From NCBI RefSeq assembly GCF_012972705.2, contig NZ_JABCSC020000001.1:992001-1056000 (forward strand): a DNA stretch of 64,000 nt, read 5' to 3'. The position numbers were made by a program, and so were the translations under genes. Each line of letters begins with the position of its first letter. Within the stretch, counting starts at the first letter, position 1. This DNA is from Uliginosibacterium aquaticum. Lineage in GTDB: Bacteria; Pseudomonadota; Gammaproteobacteria; Burkholderiales; Rhodocyclaceae. Under the pieces are notes generated by a model. It was not told the origin of the DNA and did no database searches. It saw nothing but the letters and a program-made list of their open reading frames with translations. Shown piece after piece: positions 17,157 through 27,652 of the stretch.

Positions 17157-18170
17157 ATGGCCCTCAAACGCCCCGCCTGGTGGTCACGCCGCAGCCCTGC
17201 TGCGATCCTGTGGCTGCCGCTCGCGGGGCTTTTTCTTGCTGTTTCTGCGCTGCGCCGGCTGGCCTATCGCTCTGGCTGGCTGAGGTACGAGCGCTTGCCG
17301 GCTCCGTTGATCGTGGTCGGCAATATCGCCGCGGGCGGCAGCGGCAAGACCCCGGTTGTGATCTGGCTTGCAGCGGCGCTGAAGACGCGTGGCTTCACGC
17401 CAGGCATCCTGTCGCGCGGCTATGGTGGTACGACCCGGGTGCCGACGGCCGTGTTGGCGGATAGTGACCCGGAAATTGTGGGTGATGAGCCGGTGCTGCT
17501 GGCGCGCCGTACGGGATGCCCAATGTGGGTCGGGCGCGATCGGGTGGCTGCGGGCCGGGCCTTGCTTGGCGCTCACCCCGAAGTGGATGTGCTGATTACC
17601 GATGATGGACTGCAGCACTATCGCCTCGCGCGCAGTGCCGAAATCGTGGTGCTGGACGAAACTATTCTGGGCAATCGCTGGCCATTGCCGGCAGGGCCTT
17701 TGCGCGAGCCACTGGGGCGCCTCAAGGAAGCTCATTTGCTGATCTGCAACGGACTGCTAAGTCCGGCTCTCCAAGCTTTACTGCCACCGCAGCCACGCGT
17801 GGACATGGTGCTCACACCAGGCCGGTTTTGGCGCCTAGGCGAGCCGAGCGAAACCTGCTCGGCTGCTGATCTGGCCGGGCGCCGTCTGCATGCCGCGGCG
17901 GGGATTGGCAACCCGGAGCGTTTCTTTGCCACGCTTGCGGCTATGGGGCTGGAACTCTCCAGCACCCGGTCTTTCGGAGACCATCATGCCTACACGCGGG
18001 AAGATCTTGCCGTGCCTGCAGGCGAGCTTCTGCTGCTGACGGAGAAGGATGCAGTAAAATGCGCCACCTTCGCGCCCGCCGAAAGCTGGGTGCTGCCGGT
18101 GGAGGCTTGTATAGCTGATGCCGCGCTGGATCATCTTCTGGAGCGTCTGCATGGATCCGAAACTGCTTGA
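17157..18170 (+). CDS. lpxK: Tetraacyldisaccharide 4'-kinase
   Basis: Phosphorylates the 4' position of the lipid A precursor to give lipid IVA, at the inner membrane. The 337-residue length is standard. An N-terminal hydrophobic segment lies at about 14-32. The Walker A motif is in [36 protein letters not shown] and [10 protein letters not shown] are the other conserved LpxK blocks. It overlaps the start of the Trm112-like gene by 20 bp. Confidence 0.95.
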   Translation: MALKRPAWWSRRSPAAILWLPLAGLFLAVSALRRLAYRSGWLRYERLPAPLIVVGNIAAGGSGKTPVVIWLAAALKTRGFTPGILSRGYGGTTRVPTAVLADSDPEIVGDEPVLLARRTGCPMWVGRDRVAAGRALLGAHPEVDVLITDDGLQHYRLARSAEIVVLDETILGNRWPLPAGPLREPLGRLKEAHLLICNGLLSPALQALLPPQPRVDMVLTPGRFWRLGEPSETCSAADLAGRRLHAAAGIGNPERFFATLAAMGLELSSTRSFGDHHAYTREDLAVPAGELLLLTEKDAVKCATFAPAESWVLPVEACIADAALDHLLERLHGSETA

Positions 18171-18335
18171 AATCCTGGTGTGCCCGGTTTGCAAAGGCCC
18201 GCTTGAACATCGCCGTGCTGCCGCTGAACTGGTGTGCCGTCCCTGCCGCCTGGCCTACGCGGTCAAGGATGGCATCCCGGTGATGCTGGCCGATGAGGCG
18301 CGTCAGCTGTCTGCCGAAGAAGCAGGAGCCGCCTG

Positions 18336-18336
<1 letters not shown>
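18151..18336 (+). CDS. Trm112-family small zinc-binding-like protein
   Basis: A 61-residue protein of the Trm112/UPF0434 (YcaR) family, starting [19 protein letters not shown]. Two cysteine pairs, CPVC and CRPC, are in place for metal binding. The family usually sits between lpxK and kdsB, as here. The start at 18151 lies inside lpxK and the last base of its stop (18336) is the first base of the kdsB ATG. Eukaryotic Trm112 activates methyltransferases; the bacterial role is not established. Confidence 0.9.
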
Positions 18337-19797
<1,461 letters not shown>

Positions 19798-19830
19798 GCT
19801 GTAACAGTAGCTGCACTGCCAGATAACGAC

Positions 19831-19865
19831 AAAAAGCCCGGACTCTTGCGAGCCCGGGCTTTTTG
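19831..19865. terminator. Intrinsic terminator after adk, usable on both strands
   Basis: AAAAAGCCCGG (19831-19841) pairs with CCGGGCTTTTT, with an inner CTC/GAG pair around TTGC. It separates adk from the convergent esterase gene. Confidence 0.9.
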
Positions 19866-19882
19866 TTTGCTTGTCCGTGGGC

Positions 19883-21397
19883 TTACTTCAGCTGGCTGGC
19901 GATCGGCAACTTGGCTTCCTTGAGGCCCTGGGCGACCAAGCCACCAATGGCTTCAGCACCCTTTTCCTGGAAGTGGGTGTTGTCAGGCTTGGTGCGCGAG
20001 CCGGTCTGGGTCGCGTAGTACGGATACTTGGCTGGATCGACGGCGAGGTAATAGTTCAGCGACTCGGCTTCACCGAGCTTGTTGAAGAAGTCCATGCTCT
20101 TCTGATCCAGATCGACCAGCGCCACCTTGTTGGCTTTGGCTGTGTCGCGGATGGTCTGCGAGTAATCGCCCGGCACCTTGCCCTTGCCCCAGGTATGGGT
20201 CGTTCCGCCGATCTTGCCGTCCTTGAACTGACGACGGGTCACCGGCGTGATCAGCACCGGGGTGGCGCCAGCTTCCTTGGCGATCGCAATGTACTTCTCC
20301 AGGGTCTTCTGGAAGCCCATTTCGGCCGGCACACCAGCAGCGGTGCCGGGGTAGGTGCACAGGTTGGCGATGTCGATCACGTCACGAGCCGGAGCGGGGC
20401 GCGGCGGCTCTTCACCGCACTTCTCGTCGTTGTGGCCGAACTGCACCAGCAGGTAGTCACCCTTGCGGATGTCGGCCTTGATCATGTCGAACCAGCCTTC
20501 GGTGATGAAGCTGCGCGAACTGCGGCCCGATTGCGCCACGTTCACGACCTGAACCTGCTTGGCATCCTTGAGCTGGCGCTCGAAGATCTGGCCCCAACCA
20601 TTGCGTGGGGTGACGTCCACGTCGTAGTTGCTGGCCGTGGAGTCGCCGGCAATGAAGATGCGGGTCACGCCCGGTGCCGCGATGGCCTGGGCTTCGGCCC
20701 GGGCGTGCGCCATGGAGAGCGGGCTGAGCTTGGTGATCTCGTGGTAGTTGCTGTCAAACAGCGAGGTTTCGCCGAGTACGCCCTGGGACGAGAGATAGCC
20801 ACGGTTGTGACGGATGTACTTGAGCACTTCACCGGCGTTGCCGCTGACCGGATCGAAGCTGGCGGCATCGGCGACGCCGGCTTCCTTGAGGGCTGCGCCG
20901 AGCAGGGGCTGCAGGCTGGCAGCCCGGCTCTTGAGGGCTTCGGCCTTGACGGCAGGCGCCTTACCGGACTGAACCATGCCGACCGGCCCCTGGAACTTGG
21001 CGTCCTTGGCGGCGCCGGAGGCGATGAAGTCGGTCAGGGCATTGATATTGGCCGTGACCTTGCCGGCGGGTTCGGCAATCAGGCTCACGAACTGGGTGCG
21101 GCCGGCTTCGGCAACCAGCATCAGCGGGGCGACCAGACCGTCGGCGGAGAGGCTGTAGGCTCCCTTGTCGTCGCTGGCGACGGACTTGCGGTTGCCTTGG
21201 GCGTCATACACGGTGACCGTGAATTTCTGCTGACCTGCACCAGCGATGCCGCTCAGGGTGACGCCTGCAAGCGGCTTCACGGCCGGCTGGGCAGCCGCTG
21301 GGCTGGCGGCCGGGGCCTGAGTTGGGGCATTGCTGGCACAGCCGATCAGCGAGGCGCCGATCATGGCGACGATGGACAGACGCAGATTCAGGTTCAT
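19883..21397 (-). CDS. Rhamnogalacturonan acetylesterase-like SGNH/GDSL lipoprotein
   Basis: A 504-residue predicted lipoprotein. The ATG at 21397 has a clear GGAG site and gives a signal ending in the lipobox LIGC. A beta-rich carboxypeptidase-regulatory-like segment (about 45-105) and a helical linker precede a C-terminal SGNH hydrolase (about 240-490). Catalytic residues: Ser253 (GDSTAS), the GHND block, and Asp472/His475 (DNTHF). The spacing and the FGHNDEK and DNTHFQEKGA blocks are those of carbohydrate esterase family 12, which removes acetyl groups from rhamnogalacturonan. It sits about 6 kb from the other pectin genes. Confidence 0.85.
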   Translation of the reverse strand: MNLNLRLSIVAMIGASLIGCASNAPTQAPAASPAAAQPAVKPLAGVTLSGIAGAGQQKFTVTVYDAQGNRKSVASDDKGAYSLSADGLVAPLMLVAEAGRTQFVSLIAEPAGKVTANINALTDFIASGAAKDAKFQGPVGMVQSGKAPAVKAEALKSRAASLQPLLGAALKEAGVADAASFDPVSGNAGEVLKYIRHNRGYLSSQGVLGETSLFDSNYHEITKLSPLSMAHARAEAQAIAAPGVTRIFIAGDSTASNYDVDVTPRNGWGQIFERQLKDAKQVQVVNVAQSGRSSRSFITEGWFDMIKADIRKGDYLLVQFGHNDEKCGEEPPRPAPARDVIDIANLCTYPGTAAGVPAEMGFQKTLEKYIAIAKEAGATPVLITPVTRRQFKDGKIGGTTHTWGKGKVPGDYSQTIRDTAKANKVALVDLDQKSMDFFNKLGEAESLNYYLAVDPAKYPYYATQTGSRTKPDNTHFQEKGAEAIGGLVAQGLKEAKLPIASQLK

Positions 21398-21506
21398 GGT
21401 TTCTCCTGTGTGACGCGGAATGGCAGGCCGCGCTGCGGCTGCCGGACGGAAATGGATCGCGCGAGCATGGCGCAAGGCTGGCGGGCTGTCTTGATAGGGA
21501 TTGCGC

Positions 21507-22319
21507 TTATCTCTCTACCGGCACATAGAGATCGAACTGGCGCTCGAAGTCGGCCGGCAGATAGCTGGCGTTATGGAAACAGCGCAGCATCGGCGCATCA
21601 GATTGCATCCGCCAGCCGGTACTGGTTTCGATATGACGTGCCAGCTCAGCCGCCCCCGGGATGGCGAAGCCGCCGCCGATGCGCAGCACGGCATAGTGGC
21701 CCTCTGGCAGGTGGCCTTGCTGCAGCCCCGGAACCTGCTGGCCGAGGCGTTCCGAGAGCAGAGCGGCCTGCAGTTCGATTTCACCGCTAGGATTGTTCAT
21801 GTCACCGGCCAGTTGTACGCACCAGCCCTTGCGGCGCTCGCGCGGGATGCCCGCGAGAAGAGCGTGGGCACGCAGCTCATCGAAAGGTGGAATGCCTTCG
21901 CCGAGGCGGCCGCGAAAATGCACGTACTGGATGCGCTGGCCGGTGAGTAGCTCGATGCGCACCGGGCGAGCCTCGGCGGCGCGCGGGCGCACGGCCGAAG
22001 GTGCCAGGCCATGCGCCGCCCGGAAGGCACGCGAGAAGGCTTCAGCAGAGCCGTAACCGCTGTCGAAGGCCAACTCCAGGAGTGAGCCGACGCGCCCAGC
22101 CTCGATGCGGCGGCGCGCCAGGGCAAGGCGCAGGCGGCGTACGCGAGCAACCGGCGTTTCACCAGAGTATTCGTTGAATACGCGTTCGAAGTGAAAGCGT
22201 GAGAGATGTGCGATGTCGGCCAGTGCGTCGAGGCTCAGTGACTCGCCCAGGTGCGCGTCGACATGGCTAGCCACACGGCGCAGGCGGGAGAGTTTGCGGG
22301 CATAGGTGGCGACGTTCAT
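21507..22319 (-). CDS. AraC-family regulator with GyrI-like ligand domain
   Basis: A 270-residue transcription factor. Two helix-turn-helix motifs occupy the N-terminal 105 residues (LSLDALADIAHLSRFHFERVF and LLELAFDSGYGSAEAFSRAFR), and a GyrI/SOUL-like small-molecule domain follows (about 118-270). This HTH-first order is the Rob/MarA-like arrangement used by drug- or amphipathic-ligand sensors. The start MNVATYARKL at 22319 is favoured; 24 residues upstream in frame look non-native. No obvious target gene is adjacent. Confidence 0.88.
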   Translation of the reverse strand: MNVATYARKLSRLRRVASHVDAHLGESLSLDALADIAHLSRFHFERVFNEYSGETPVARVRRLRLALARRRIEAGRVGSLLELAFDSGYGSAEAFSRAFRAAHGLAPSAVRPRAAEARPVRIELLTGQRIQYVHFRGRLGEGIPPFDELRAHALLAGIPRERRKGWCVQLAGDMNNPSGEIELQAALLSERLGQQVPGLQQGHLPEGHYAVLRIGGGFAIPGAAELARHIETSTGWRMQSDAPMLRCFHNASYLPADFERQFDLYVPVER

Positions 22320-22498
22320 GATCTCGGCGGGTGCTGCGGAGGCGCACAGTCTGCCACCGTCGTTCCGGTTTGGGAACGGGAACACGTGCACCGTGTGGCG
22401 GGCGTGCGACGGACTCGATCGCTAGCGGGATCTAGCGCTGCTTCTGCAGAGCAGGCTTGCCGCTATGATGGCGGCTTGTTCGGGTTCCGGAGTGGGTC

Positions 22499-22912
22499 AT
22501 GCGCCTTGTCTTGCGATTGAGTCTTTACAGTCTGTGTCTGGTTTGCCTGCCGCTTCAGGCCGCAACGCCCCAGGACGAGGTGTTGCAGCGCCAGCGAGCG
22601 GAGGTTGAGCAGCAGAGGCGGCTGGCCGAACAGGATCGTGAGCGCATTCGCCGCGAAGCCGATGCGGATCAGCAGCGTCGTCGCCAGCAGCAGGAGCAGG
22701 ATGAGCAGGTGCGGCGCCAGCGCGAGCAGGCACGCCAGGAGGCCGAGCGCGCGCGCCAGCAGACGGAGAATGCGCGCCAGCAGGCGGAGGTCATGCGCGA
22801 GCGTCAGAGGGTGGATGCCGAGCGCTTGCGCATCGAGGCAGATCGAGAACGTATCCGGCTGGAGGCTGAGGCTGATCAGGCGCGGCGACGCGCCGAAAAC
22901 GTACAACGCTGA
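22499..22912 (+). CDS. Secreted Arg/Glu/Gln-rich coiled-coil protein
   Basis: 137 residues with a signal peptide ending near LPLQAA (residues 1-21). Almost the entire mature part is one highly charged helix with heptad character made of repeated RQ-, EQ- and ERx-type units, with no aromatic residues. The start at 22499 overlaps no neighbour. No family is recognised; such proteins resemble periplasmic coiled-coil spacers. Function is unknown. Confidence 0.6.
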   Translation: MRLVLRLSLYSLCLVCLPLQAATPQDEVLQRQRAEVEQQRRLAEQDRERIRREADADQQRRRQQQEQDEQVRRQREQARQEAERARQQTENARQQAEVMRERQRVDAERLRIEADRERIRLEAEADQARRRAENVQR

Positions 22913-23091
22913 TCAGGGTCCCCTTCACGGCGCCCGCCCCCGGAAGATCTTTCAGGGGCGATCCGGATGCAGGGACGGGCGCCAGGGGATGTATTCATTG
23001 TGGCAGCCCGGCAGCAAAGCTCAAGCTGGATTTGTGCGCAGCAGCATCTGTATCTGCATGAATTTCAGGGATAAATCTGCGTGCGAAGGCT

Positions 23092-23847
23092 TCAGAGCTG
23101 CAGCCCGGCACCCGCCGGCATGCGCTTGAGCAAAGGGCGAAGATCCAGGCCGGTGCTGGCCTTGAGCTGAACGGCACGCGCTTTCAGTTCCTCGCCAGAC
23201 AGTGCGACCGGCGTACCACGAGTGGCCAGGGCCACCACATTGCCACTGGCGCACGGTGGCAACGCCAGGCTGCGGCCCTCAAAGGCTTCGCCAAGACGCT
23301 TGAGTGGCGCTGCGTATTTCTGTGCGCGGCCAAAGAGATTGGTGGCGAGGATCCCTCCGTCATTGAGGCGTGCCCAGCAGGCCTGGTAAAAGGGCAGGCT
23401 GTCGAGCAGGCCGACCTTGGCGTCCTCATCGTAGCCATCAACCAGGATGTAGTCATATTTCGGACTGGGTCGCTGCATGTACTCCACGCCATCGCCGATC
23501 ACGATCGAGAGCCGCAGATCCTCGGGCGGCAGCTTGAAGAGCGCACTCGCGGCGGTCCACACTTCCTCGCTGATCTCCACCGTGGTCACGCGCGCCTGTG
23601 GCAGCTTCCAGTAGCAGAACTTGGTCAGCGAGCCAGCGCCGAGTCCGATCAGGAGAATGCGCTTGGGCCATTGGGCTTCCGCGCTAAAGCCTTCACGCAG
23701 GAGCAATCCGGCCATCATGTCGCGCGTGTATTCGAGTTCCAGATCCACCGGGCGGCGCAGGCGCATGGCGCCCTGTACCCATTCCGAGCCGAAATGCAGG
23801 TAGCGCACGCCATCTTCTTCGCTGATGTCAATGCAGGGGTCGGACAT
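23092..23847 (-). CDS. Spermidine-synthase-like Rossmann protein
   Basis: 251 residues with the methyltransferase fold of polyamine aminopropyltransferases. ILLIGLGAGSLTKF is the glycine-rich loop, VTTVEISEEVW the acidic strand end, and YDYILVDGYDEDAKVG the segment equivalent to the catalytic Asp region. Compared with true SpeE it is short and its N-terminal beta domain is reduced. A speD partner is not seen, so spermidine synthesis is not assured. It lies just downstream of the hybrid kinase gene, with which it may be co-transcribed. Confidence 0.75.
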   Translation of the reverse strand: MSDPCIDISEEDGVRYLHFGSEWVQGAMRLRRPVDLELEYTRDMMAGLLLREGFSAEAQWPKRILLIGLGAGSLTKFCYWKLPQARVTTVEISEEVWTAASALFKLPPEDLRLSIVIGDGVEYMQRPSPKYDYILVDGYDEDAKVGLLDSLPFYQACWARLNDGGILATNLFGRAQKYAAPLKRLGEAFEGRSLALPPCASGNVVALATRGTPVALSGEELKARAVQLKASTGLDLRPLLKRMPAGAGLQL

Positions 23848-23903
23848 GGCAGAGCTTTCTGATGGCAGGGCCGCGATTCTAGCGGTTTCAGAGCCTGCCG
23901 CGG

Positions 23904-25925
23904 TCAGACACCGACAGTGCGGCGCTCCTGCGCGGCCTGCAGGGCTTCAGCCAGGGCGCGGCGGCTGATTGGTTTGGTGAGATAGTCGTTCATGCCGGCG
24001 GCCAGCCCGTTGGCCTGCTCGTCCGCCATGGCGGCTGCGGTGAGCGCGTAGATCGGTACCGGGGGGCGGCCCAAGGCTGCTTCGGTCGCACGGATCTGAA
24101 GGGTGGCGTCAATTCCGCCCATGCCGGGCATATGCATATCCATGAAAATGACATCGAAGTTGCCGCCGCGCCATAGTTCCACTGCCTCGTGGCCATCGCG
24201 AGCGAGTTGGCTGCTGCAGCCGAGTCCGTCGAGCAGTTTGAGTACCAGTTTCTGGTTGGTGGGGTTGTCTTCGGCGACCAGAACGCTGAGCGGGAAGCGC
24301 TCGGTTGCAGGGGAGGGCTGCGGTGGCGCAGGCATCGCTGCGTTGCTGAGGCGGATCAGCGGTATGCTCAGTTCAAAGCAGCTACCCTGAACAGGAGCAC
24401 TTTGAAGTGTGATGCGGCCACCCATCAGGTCGGCTAGCCGGCTGCAGATGGAAAGCCCCAGACCTGTACCACCAAAGCGTCGGGTGGTGGTCTCGTCTTC
24501 CTGGCTGAAGGCGTCGAAGATCAAGGCTTGCTTGTCCTGAGCGATGCCGATGCCGGTATCGCGGACGGCGATGGCAAGCTGTTCCGTGCCAGCAAGGTTC
24601 AACTGGCGCGCCTCGATGGTGATGCTGCCTTGCTCGGTGAACTTGACGGCGTTGCCCAACAGGTTGGAGATGATCTGGCGCAGCCGTACTGGATCTCCCT
24701 GAAGCACCGGCGGGAGGGCCTCGCTGATTGTCAGTTGGCAGCGAATGGGGCGTTCGCCTATCGCTGCACGGGTGCTGCGCTCAAGATCACTGAGCAGTGG
24801 GGCGAGTTCGACCGGCAGGGCTTCGAGACTCAACTTGCCCGCCTCGATTTTCGACAGATCCAGGATGTCATTGATGATGGTGAGCAGGCTGTCGGCTGAC
24901 CCCTTGGCGACGCCCAGATAGTCGCGCTGCTCGTCGTTGAGCGGGGTGTCCATCGTCAGGTCAATCATGCCCATGATGCCGTTCATGGGGGTGCGGATTT
25001 CGTGACTCATGTTAGCCAGGAAGTCGCTCTTTGCACGGTTGGCCGCGTCGGCTGCTTCTTTGGCTTCCTGCATCTGGCGAGCAGCCTCCTCGCGTTCGCT
25101 TACGAGCCGGGCGATGGTGGCGATGAGCTCTTCGATGTCGCCTTCGGCGGAGGTGTCGGAGGCTGCTTCTGGCAGTAGCTCGGCCACCAGCCGGTGCAGT
25201 GAGGAGAGCGCCTGCTCTCGCCCTGCAAGCTCGGAGCGTAGCCGATCGGCTGTGTGTTGCAGAGTCTCCAGAGTGTGGCGGAATTCTAGTGGAGCATCGT
25301 CGATCAACTGCTGACTCAGTTGCACAGGGCCAGCTTCTGTGGCTCCGGCTGCGCGACGACCCTGTTGCAGATTACCTAGCCAGCGTCGCAGCGGGTACCA
25401 GATCATCAGCATGCCGCCAAGCATGCTGGCGACAGCCAGCGCAAGGGCTGCGCGGACGACCCCCCAGAGACTGCTGGCGACGGCTTCTGCATCAAACTGC
25501 AGGCGCAATACACCGTAATCCCGCCCGCCAATATTGATGATGCGATTGGCATCCAGGAGCTGACTGGCCAGGCGTTCGCGCAACCAGTCGGGTGACGACT
25601 GCTGACGGATTCCCGGATTCGGGCTGGTGATTCTTGCGCCGCTGCGATCGATGAAGAGCGCTGCCGAGAAGGGGGATTGACGCATGCTCAGATCCAGCGT
25701 TCGCTGGATAGTGTCGTAGTCGCCGATCACGGCGCTCTCGCCGATGGTCTGCGTCATGATTTCGACCAGCATGGATGCAGTCTGCTGTACATCCTCCACA
25801 TGCTGGACGAATTGCGAGCGATAGAACATCAGCAGTCCACTGCTGCAGAAGAGCAACCAGGTCACGGAGTACAGCGCGTAGATCCGGCTGACCAGAGAGC
25901 GCGGCAGCAGACGACCGAGTTTCAT
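23904..25925 (-). CDS. Hybrid sensor histidine kinase with receiver domain
   Basis: 673 residues. TM1 is about 13-31, followed by a periplasmic sensor (about 32-165) and TM2 (about 165-187), then a HAMP-like stretch and coiled coil. HisKA has [10 protein letters not shown] with the phosphoacceptor His near residue 307. HATPase_c has [19 protein letters not shown] and [12 protein letters not shown]-terminal receiver follows (about 545-665) with the phosphorylated Asp in [13 protein letters not shown] near 595. There is no Hpt domain, so it needs a partner phosphotransferase. It starts 14 bp after the stop of the PhnD-like gene, implying a two-gene sensory unit. Confidence 0.92.
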   Translation of the reverse strand: MKLGRLLPRSLVSRIYALYSVTWLLFCSSGLLMFYRSQFVQHVEDVQQTASMLVEIMTQTIGESAVIGDYDTIQRTLDLSMRQSPFSAALFIDRSGARITSPNPGIRQQSSPDWLRERLASQLLDANRIINIGGRDYGVLRLQFDAEAVASSLWGVVRAALALAVASMLGGMLMIWYPLRRWLGNLQQGRRAAGATEAGPVQLSQQLIDDAPLEFRHTLETLQHTADRLRSELAGREQALSSLHRLVAELLPEAASDTSAEGDIEELIATIARLVSEREEAARQMQEAKEAADAANRAKSDFLANMSHEIRTPMNGIMGMIDLTMDTPLNDEQRDYLGVAKGSADSLLTIINDILDLSKIEAGKLSLEALPVELAPLLSDLERSTRAAIGERPIRCQLTISEALPPVLQGDPVRLRQIISNLLGNAVKFTEQGSITIEARQLNLAGTEQLAIAVRDTGIGIAQDKQALIFDAFSQEDETTTRRFGGTGLGLSICSRLADLMGGRITLQSAPVQGSCFELSIPLIRLSNAAMPAPPQPSPATERFPLSVLVAEDNPTNQKLVLKLLDGLGCSSQLARDGHEAVELWRGGNFDVIFMDMHMPGMGGIDATLQIRATEAALGRPPVPIYALTAAAMADEQANGLAAGMNDYLTKPISRRALAEALQAAQERRTVGV

Positions 25926-25939
25926 CTCAGAGGCTCGGC

Positions 25940-26779
25940 TTAGTGCAGGGTCTTTGGGGCTTTCTGGTAGAAACGCTTGTAAGACGCGTAGTCCGCTTGG
26001 GTGGCGGGCACAAAGGAGGGGGCCTCCGGGAGGCCCACTTCTTGGCCAGAGCGGGTCAGGATGTCCTTGCCACGCGGATCCTTATGCATGTTGAAAAAGG
26101 CGTTGGCGACGGCCTTGAGGTCCTTCTCCGCCACCTTGCCTGAAGCCATCAGGGCCAGATCGTGATAACCCTCGGACGTCCACAGCACGCGGAACTTCTT
26201 GTTTTCGCGTGTCGCATAGCCCTCAACCAGCGCCGAATTACTGCCCACGGCTTTGGCCTTGCCGGCAAAGAGTTGAGCGAATGCCGCGTTCTGGTTGCCG
26301 CCGAAGACGGGCTTGACCTCGATGTTGCGCGAGAGCAGGTAGGCATAAGGGACTTTGTAGCCGATGAAGGCTTCGGGGCCGGCAAAGGCCATATCCTGCC
26401 CGGCAAGCTCTTCCAGGCGGGTGATTGGGGAGTCCTCCGGTACCGCGATCTGACCATGGATTTCCGGTGCCTGCCGACGACCGAAAACCTTCCAGCCCAA
26501 GGTTTCTCGCTCAGGGCTGAAGAGGTGATTGCTGAATACGAATTCAACTTCCTGAGCCAGCACATAGCTGGTTGTGTCCGCCGAGGTGCGTCCGATTTTC
26601 AGTTCAAGCTTTACTCCGCTCTTTTCACTGATGTACTGGACGATGGGGTTCCAGTAAGCGGCGGTCTTGGTGATGTCCCACTGATTGACCGGTGAGAAGC
26701 GGTAAGTGGGCTGCTGAGCGGCAGACAGCGTGGGCAGCAGGCAGCAGAGGGCCAGTGCGGGTGCGAGCAGGGCTTTCAT
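25940..26779 (-). CDS. PhnD-like periplasmic substrate-binding protein paired with hybrid kinase
   Basis: 279 residues from the ATG at 26779 (GGAG 7 bp upstream), with a signal peptide ending near LSAAQ. The fold is that of the phosphate/phosphite/phosphonate (PhnD) binding family, seen in [31 protein letters not shown] and the VEGYATREN segment. No ABC permease or ATPase is adjacent. It is immediately upstream of the hybrid kinase, so it may act as a periplasmic ligand sensor for that kinase, as TorT does for TorS. The ligand is unknown. Confidence 0.88.
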   Translation of the reverse strand: MKALLAPALALCCLLPTLSAAQQPTYRFSPVNQWDITKTAAYWNPIVQYISEKSGVKLELKIGRTSADTTSYVLAQEVEFVFSNHLFSPERETLGWKVFGRRQAPEIHGQIAVPEDSPITRLEELAGQDMAFAGPEAFIGYKVPYAYLLSRNIEVKPVFGGNQNAAFAQLFAGKAKAVGSNSALVEGYATRENKKFRVLWTSEGYHDLALMASGKVAEKDLKAVANAFFNMHKDPRGKDILTRSGQEVGLPEAPSFVPATQADYASYKRFYQKAPKTLH

Positions 26780-26876
26780 GCGGAGTCTCCTGAGGCAGAC
26801 AGATTCCAGTCGATATGGCTCTCTTGGGATTACGGCAGGTGTTGTGGGTGACTTGATACACAGTTTGCGTGGATAG

Positions 26877-27520
26877 GCCTGTGGATGAGTGCCGGATAAG
26901 CAGGACAAGTGCCTGATCGGCCTCGGAATTTGCTCGCCGGGCAAAAAAGGAGCAGGTTCGCCAGAAGGGGGCGGGCGGCATGTACGGGCCCAAAGGTCAA
27001 GACACAAAACCGCTTATTTCCCCATTTTTGCTGCCCGCAGAGCCCCTTGCAGCAAGGGAATCCACACGAAGCGGGGAGAAGCCTGTGGATGACTGCAGGA
27101 TAAGCAGGGCAAGTGCCTGATCGGCCTCGGAATTTGAGCAGCGGGCAGAAAATGAGCAGTTGTACCAATGGGCGTCGGCCTGCATGAGCGCCCATAAAGG
27201 TCAAGCTGCAAAGTGCTGTTTTTGGACGGTTTTGTTGCCCGTCGCAGACTTGGCGGCAAGGGAATCCACACGAAATGGGGAGAAGCCTGTGGATGAGTGC
27301 AGGATAAGCGAGGCAAGTGCTTGAAGCCCTTCACTAATCCGGTTCTGAGCAAGAATTGCACGATACCCGGATTGCATTCGATGGCGGATGCCCAGCTTGC
27401 CAGGCATCGGTTTTGTCAAGTAGCTCGGCTTGAAAAACTGACTTTTTGGCCCGGTTTTCCGGGCGGTAGTGGGTGGGCTTTCCACACAATGTGGGGAGAA
27501 GCCTGTGGATAATCCATCCG
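26877..27520. repeat. Four-copy tandem intergenic repeat, period 204-204-216 bp
   Basis: The core starting GCCTGTGGAT occurs at 26877, 27081, 27285 and 27501. In copies 1-3 it continues with GATAAGC and CAAGTGC. Copies 1 and 2 share CTGATCGGCCTCGGAATTTG and, 204 bp apart, AAAGGTCAAG (26992 and 27196). Copies 2-4 are preceded by a TCCACAC...GGGGAGAA segment, making a TCCACA/TGTGGA dyad of about 29 bp. Copy 4 contains TGTGGATAA (27504-27512), the exact complement of a DnaA box; copies 1-3 carry TGTGGATGA, one base off. Middles diverge, so units are old or under selection only at the cores. Confidence 0.88.
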
Positions 27521-27588
27521 AAAGCCGGCCAAGGCCGCTCTGCTGCGGGGCGCGGCCGTGTTGCGCATTTTTTGCGCAGAGATGACGG

Positions 27589-27610
27589 TCATGTGACGCA
27601 TGTCACATGA
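27589..27610. promoter_or_regulatory. CRP/Vfr-type binding site
   Basis: TGTGA-N6-TCACA at 27592-27607 matches the CRP consensus fully. The palindrome extends to 9-bp arms TCATGTGAC/GTCACATGA around GCAT. It is centred 53 bp before the start codon at 27653, so catabolite control of the secreted-protein and pectinesterase pair is likely. Confidence 0.75.
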
Positions 27611-27652
27611 GCCCTGCGCTATGCTCGCCGCTCTATCCCGGCGGAGCCCGCG

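Larger units (their letters stand above)
26780..27652. other. 873-bp divergent intergenic region with tandem repeats
   Basis: Lies between the PhnD-like gene (minus) and the secreted-protein gene (plus). It holds four repeat cores (26877, 27081, 27285, 27501) and a CRP-type site (27592-27607). Open frames on the minus strand here arise because the 204-bp period equals 68 codons; they have no ribosome sites and vary strongly in the middle, so I treat the region as noncoding. Confidence 0.75.

Noticed and set aside
19871-21790. 639-codon plus-strand open frame opposite the acetylesterase gene
   Set aside because: It is antisense to a gene with signal peptide and catalytic motifs, and its translation has no recognisable domain; high GC keeps it open.
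26830-27361. Overlapping minus-strand open frames with repeated peptide blocks in the 27-kb region
   Set aside because: The repetition follows from the 204-bp (68-codon) DNA period; there is no ribosome site, and the middle parts diverge without codon-level conservation.
26877-27520. CRISPR array
   Set aside because: Units are about 204 bp with long partly similar middles, only four cores, and no cas genes; this is a tandem intergenic repeat.
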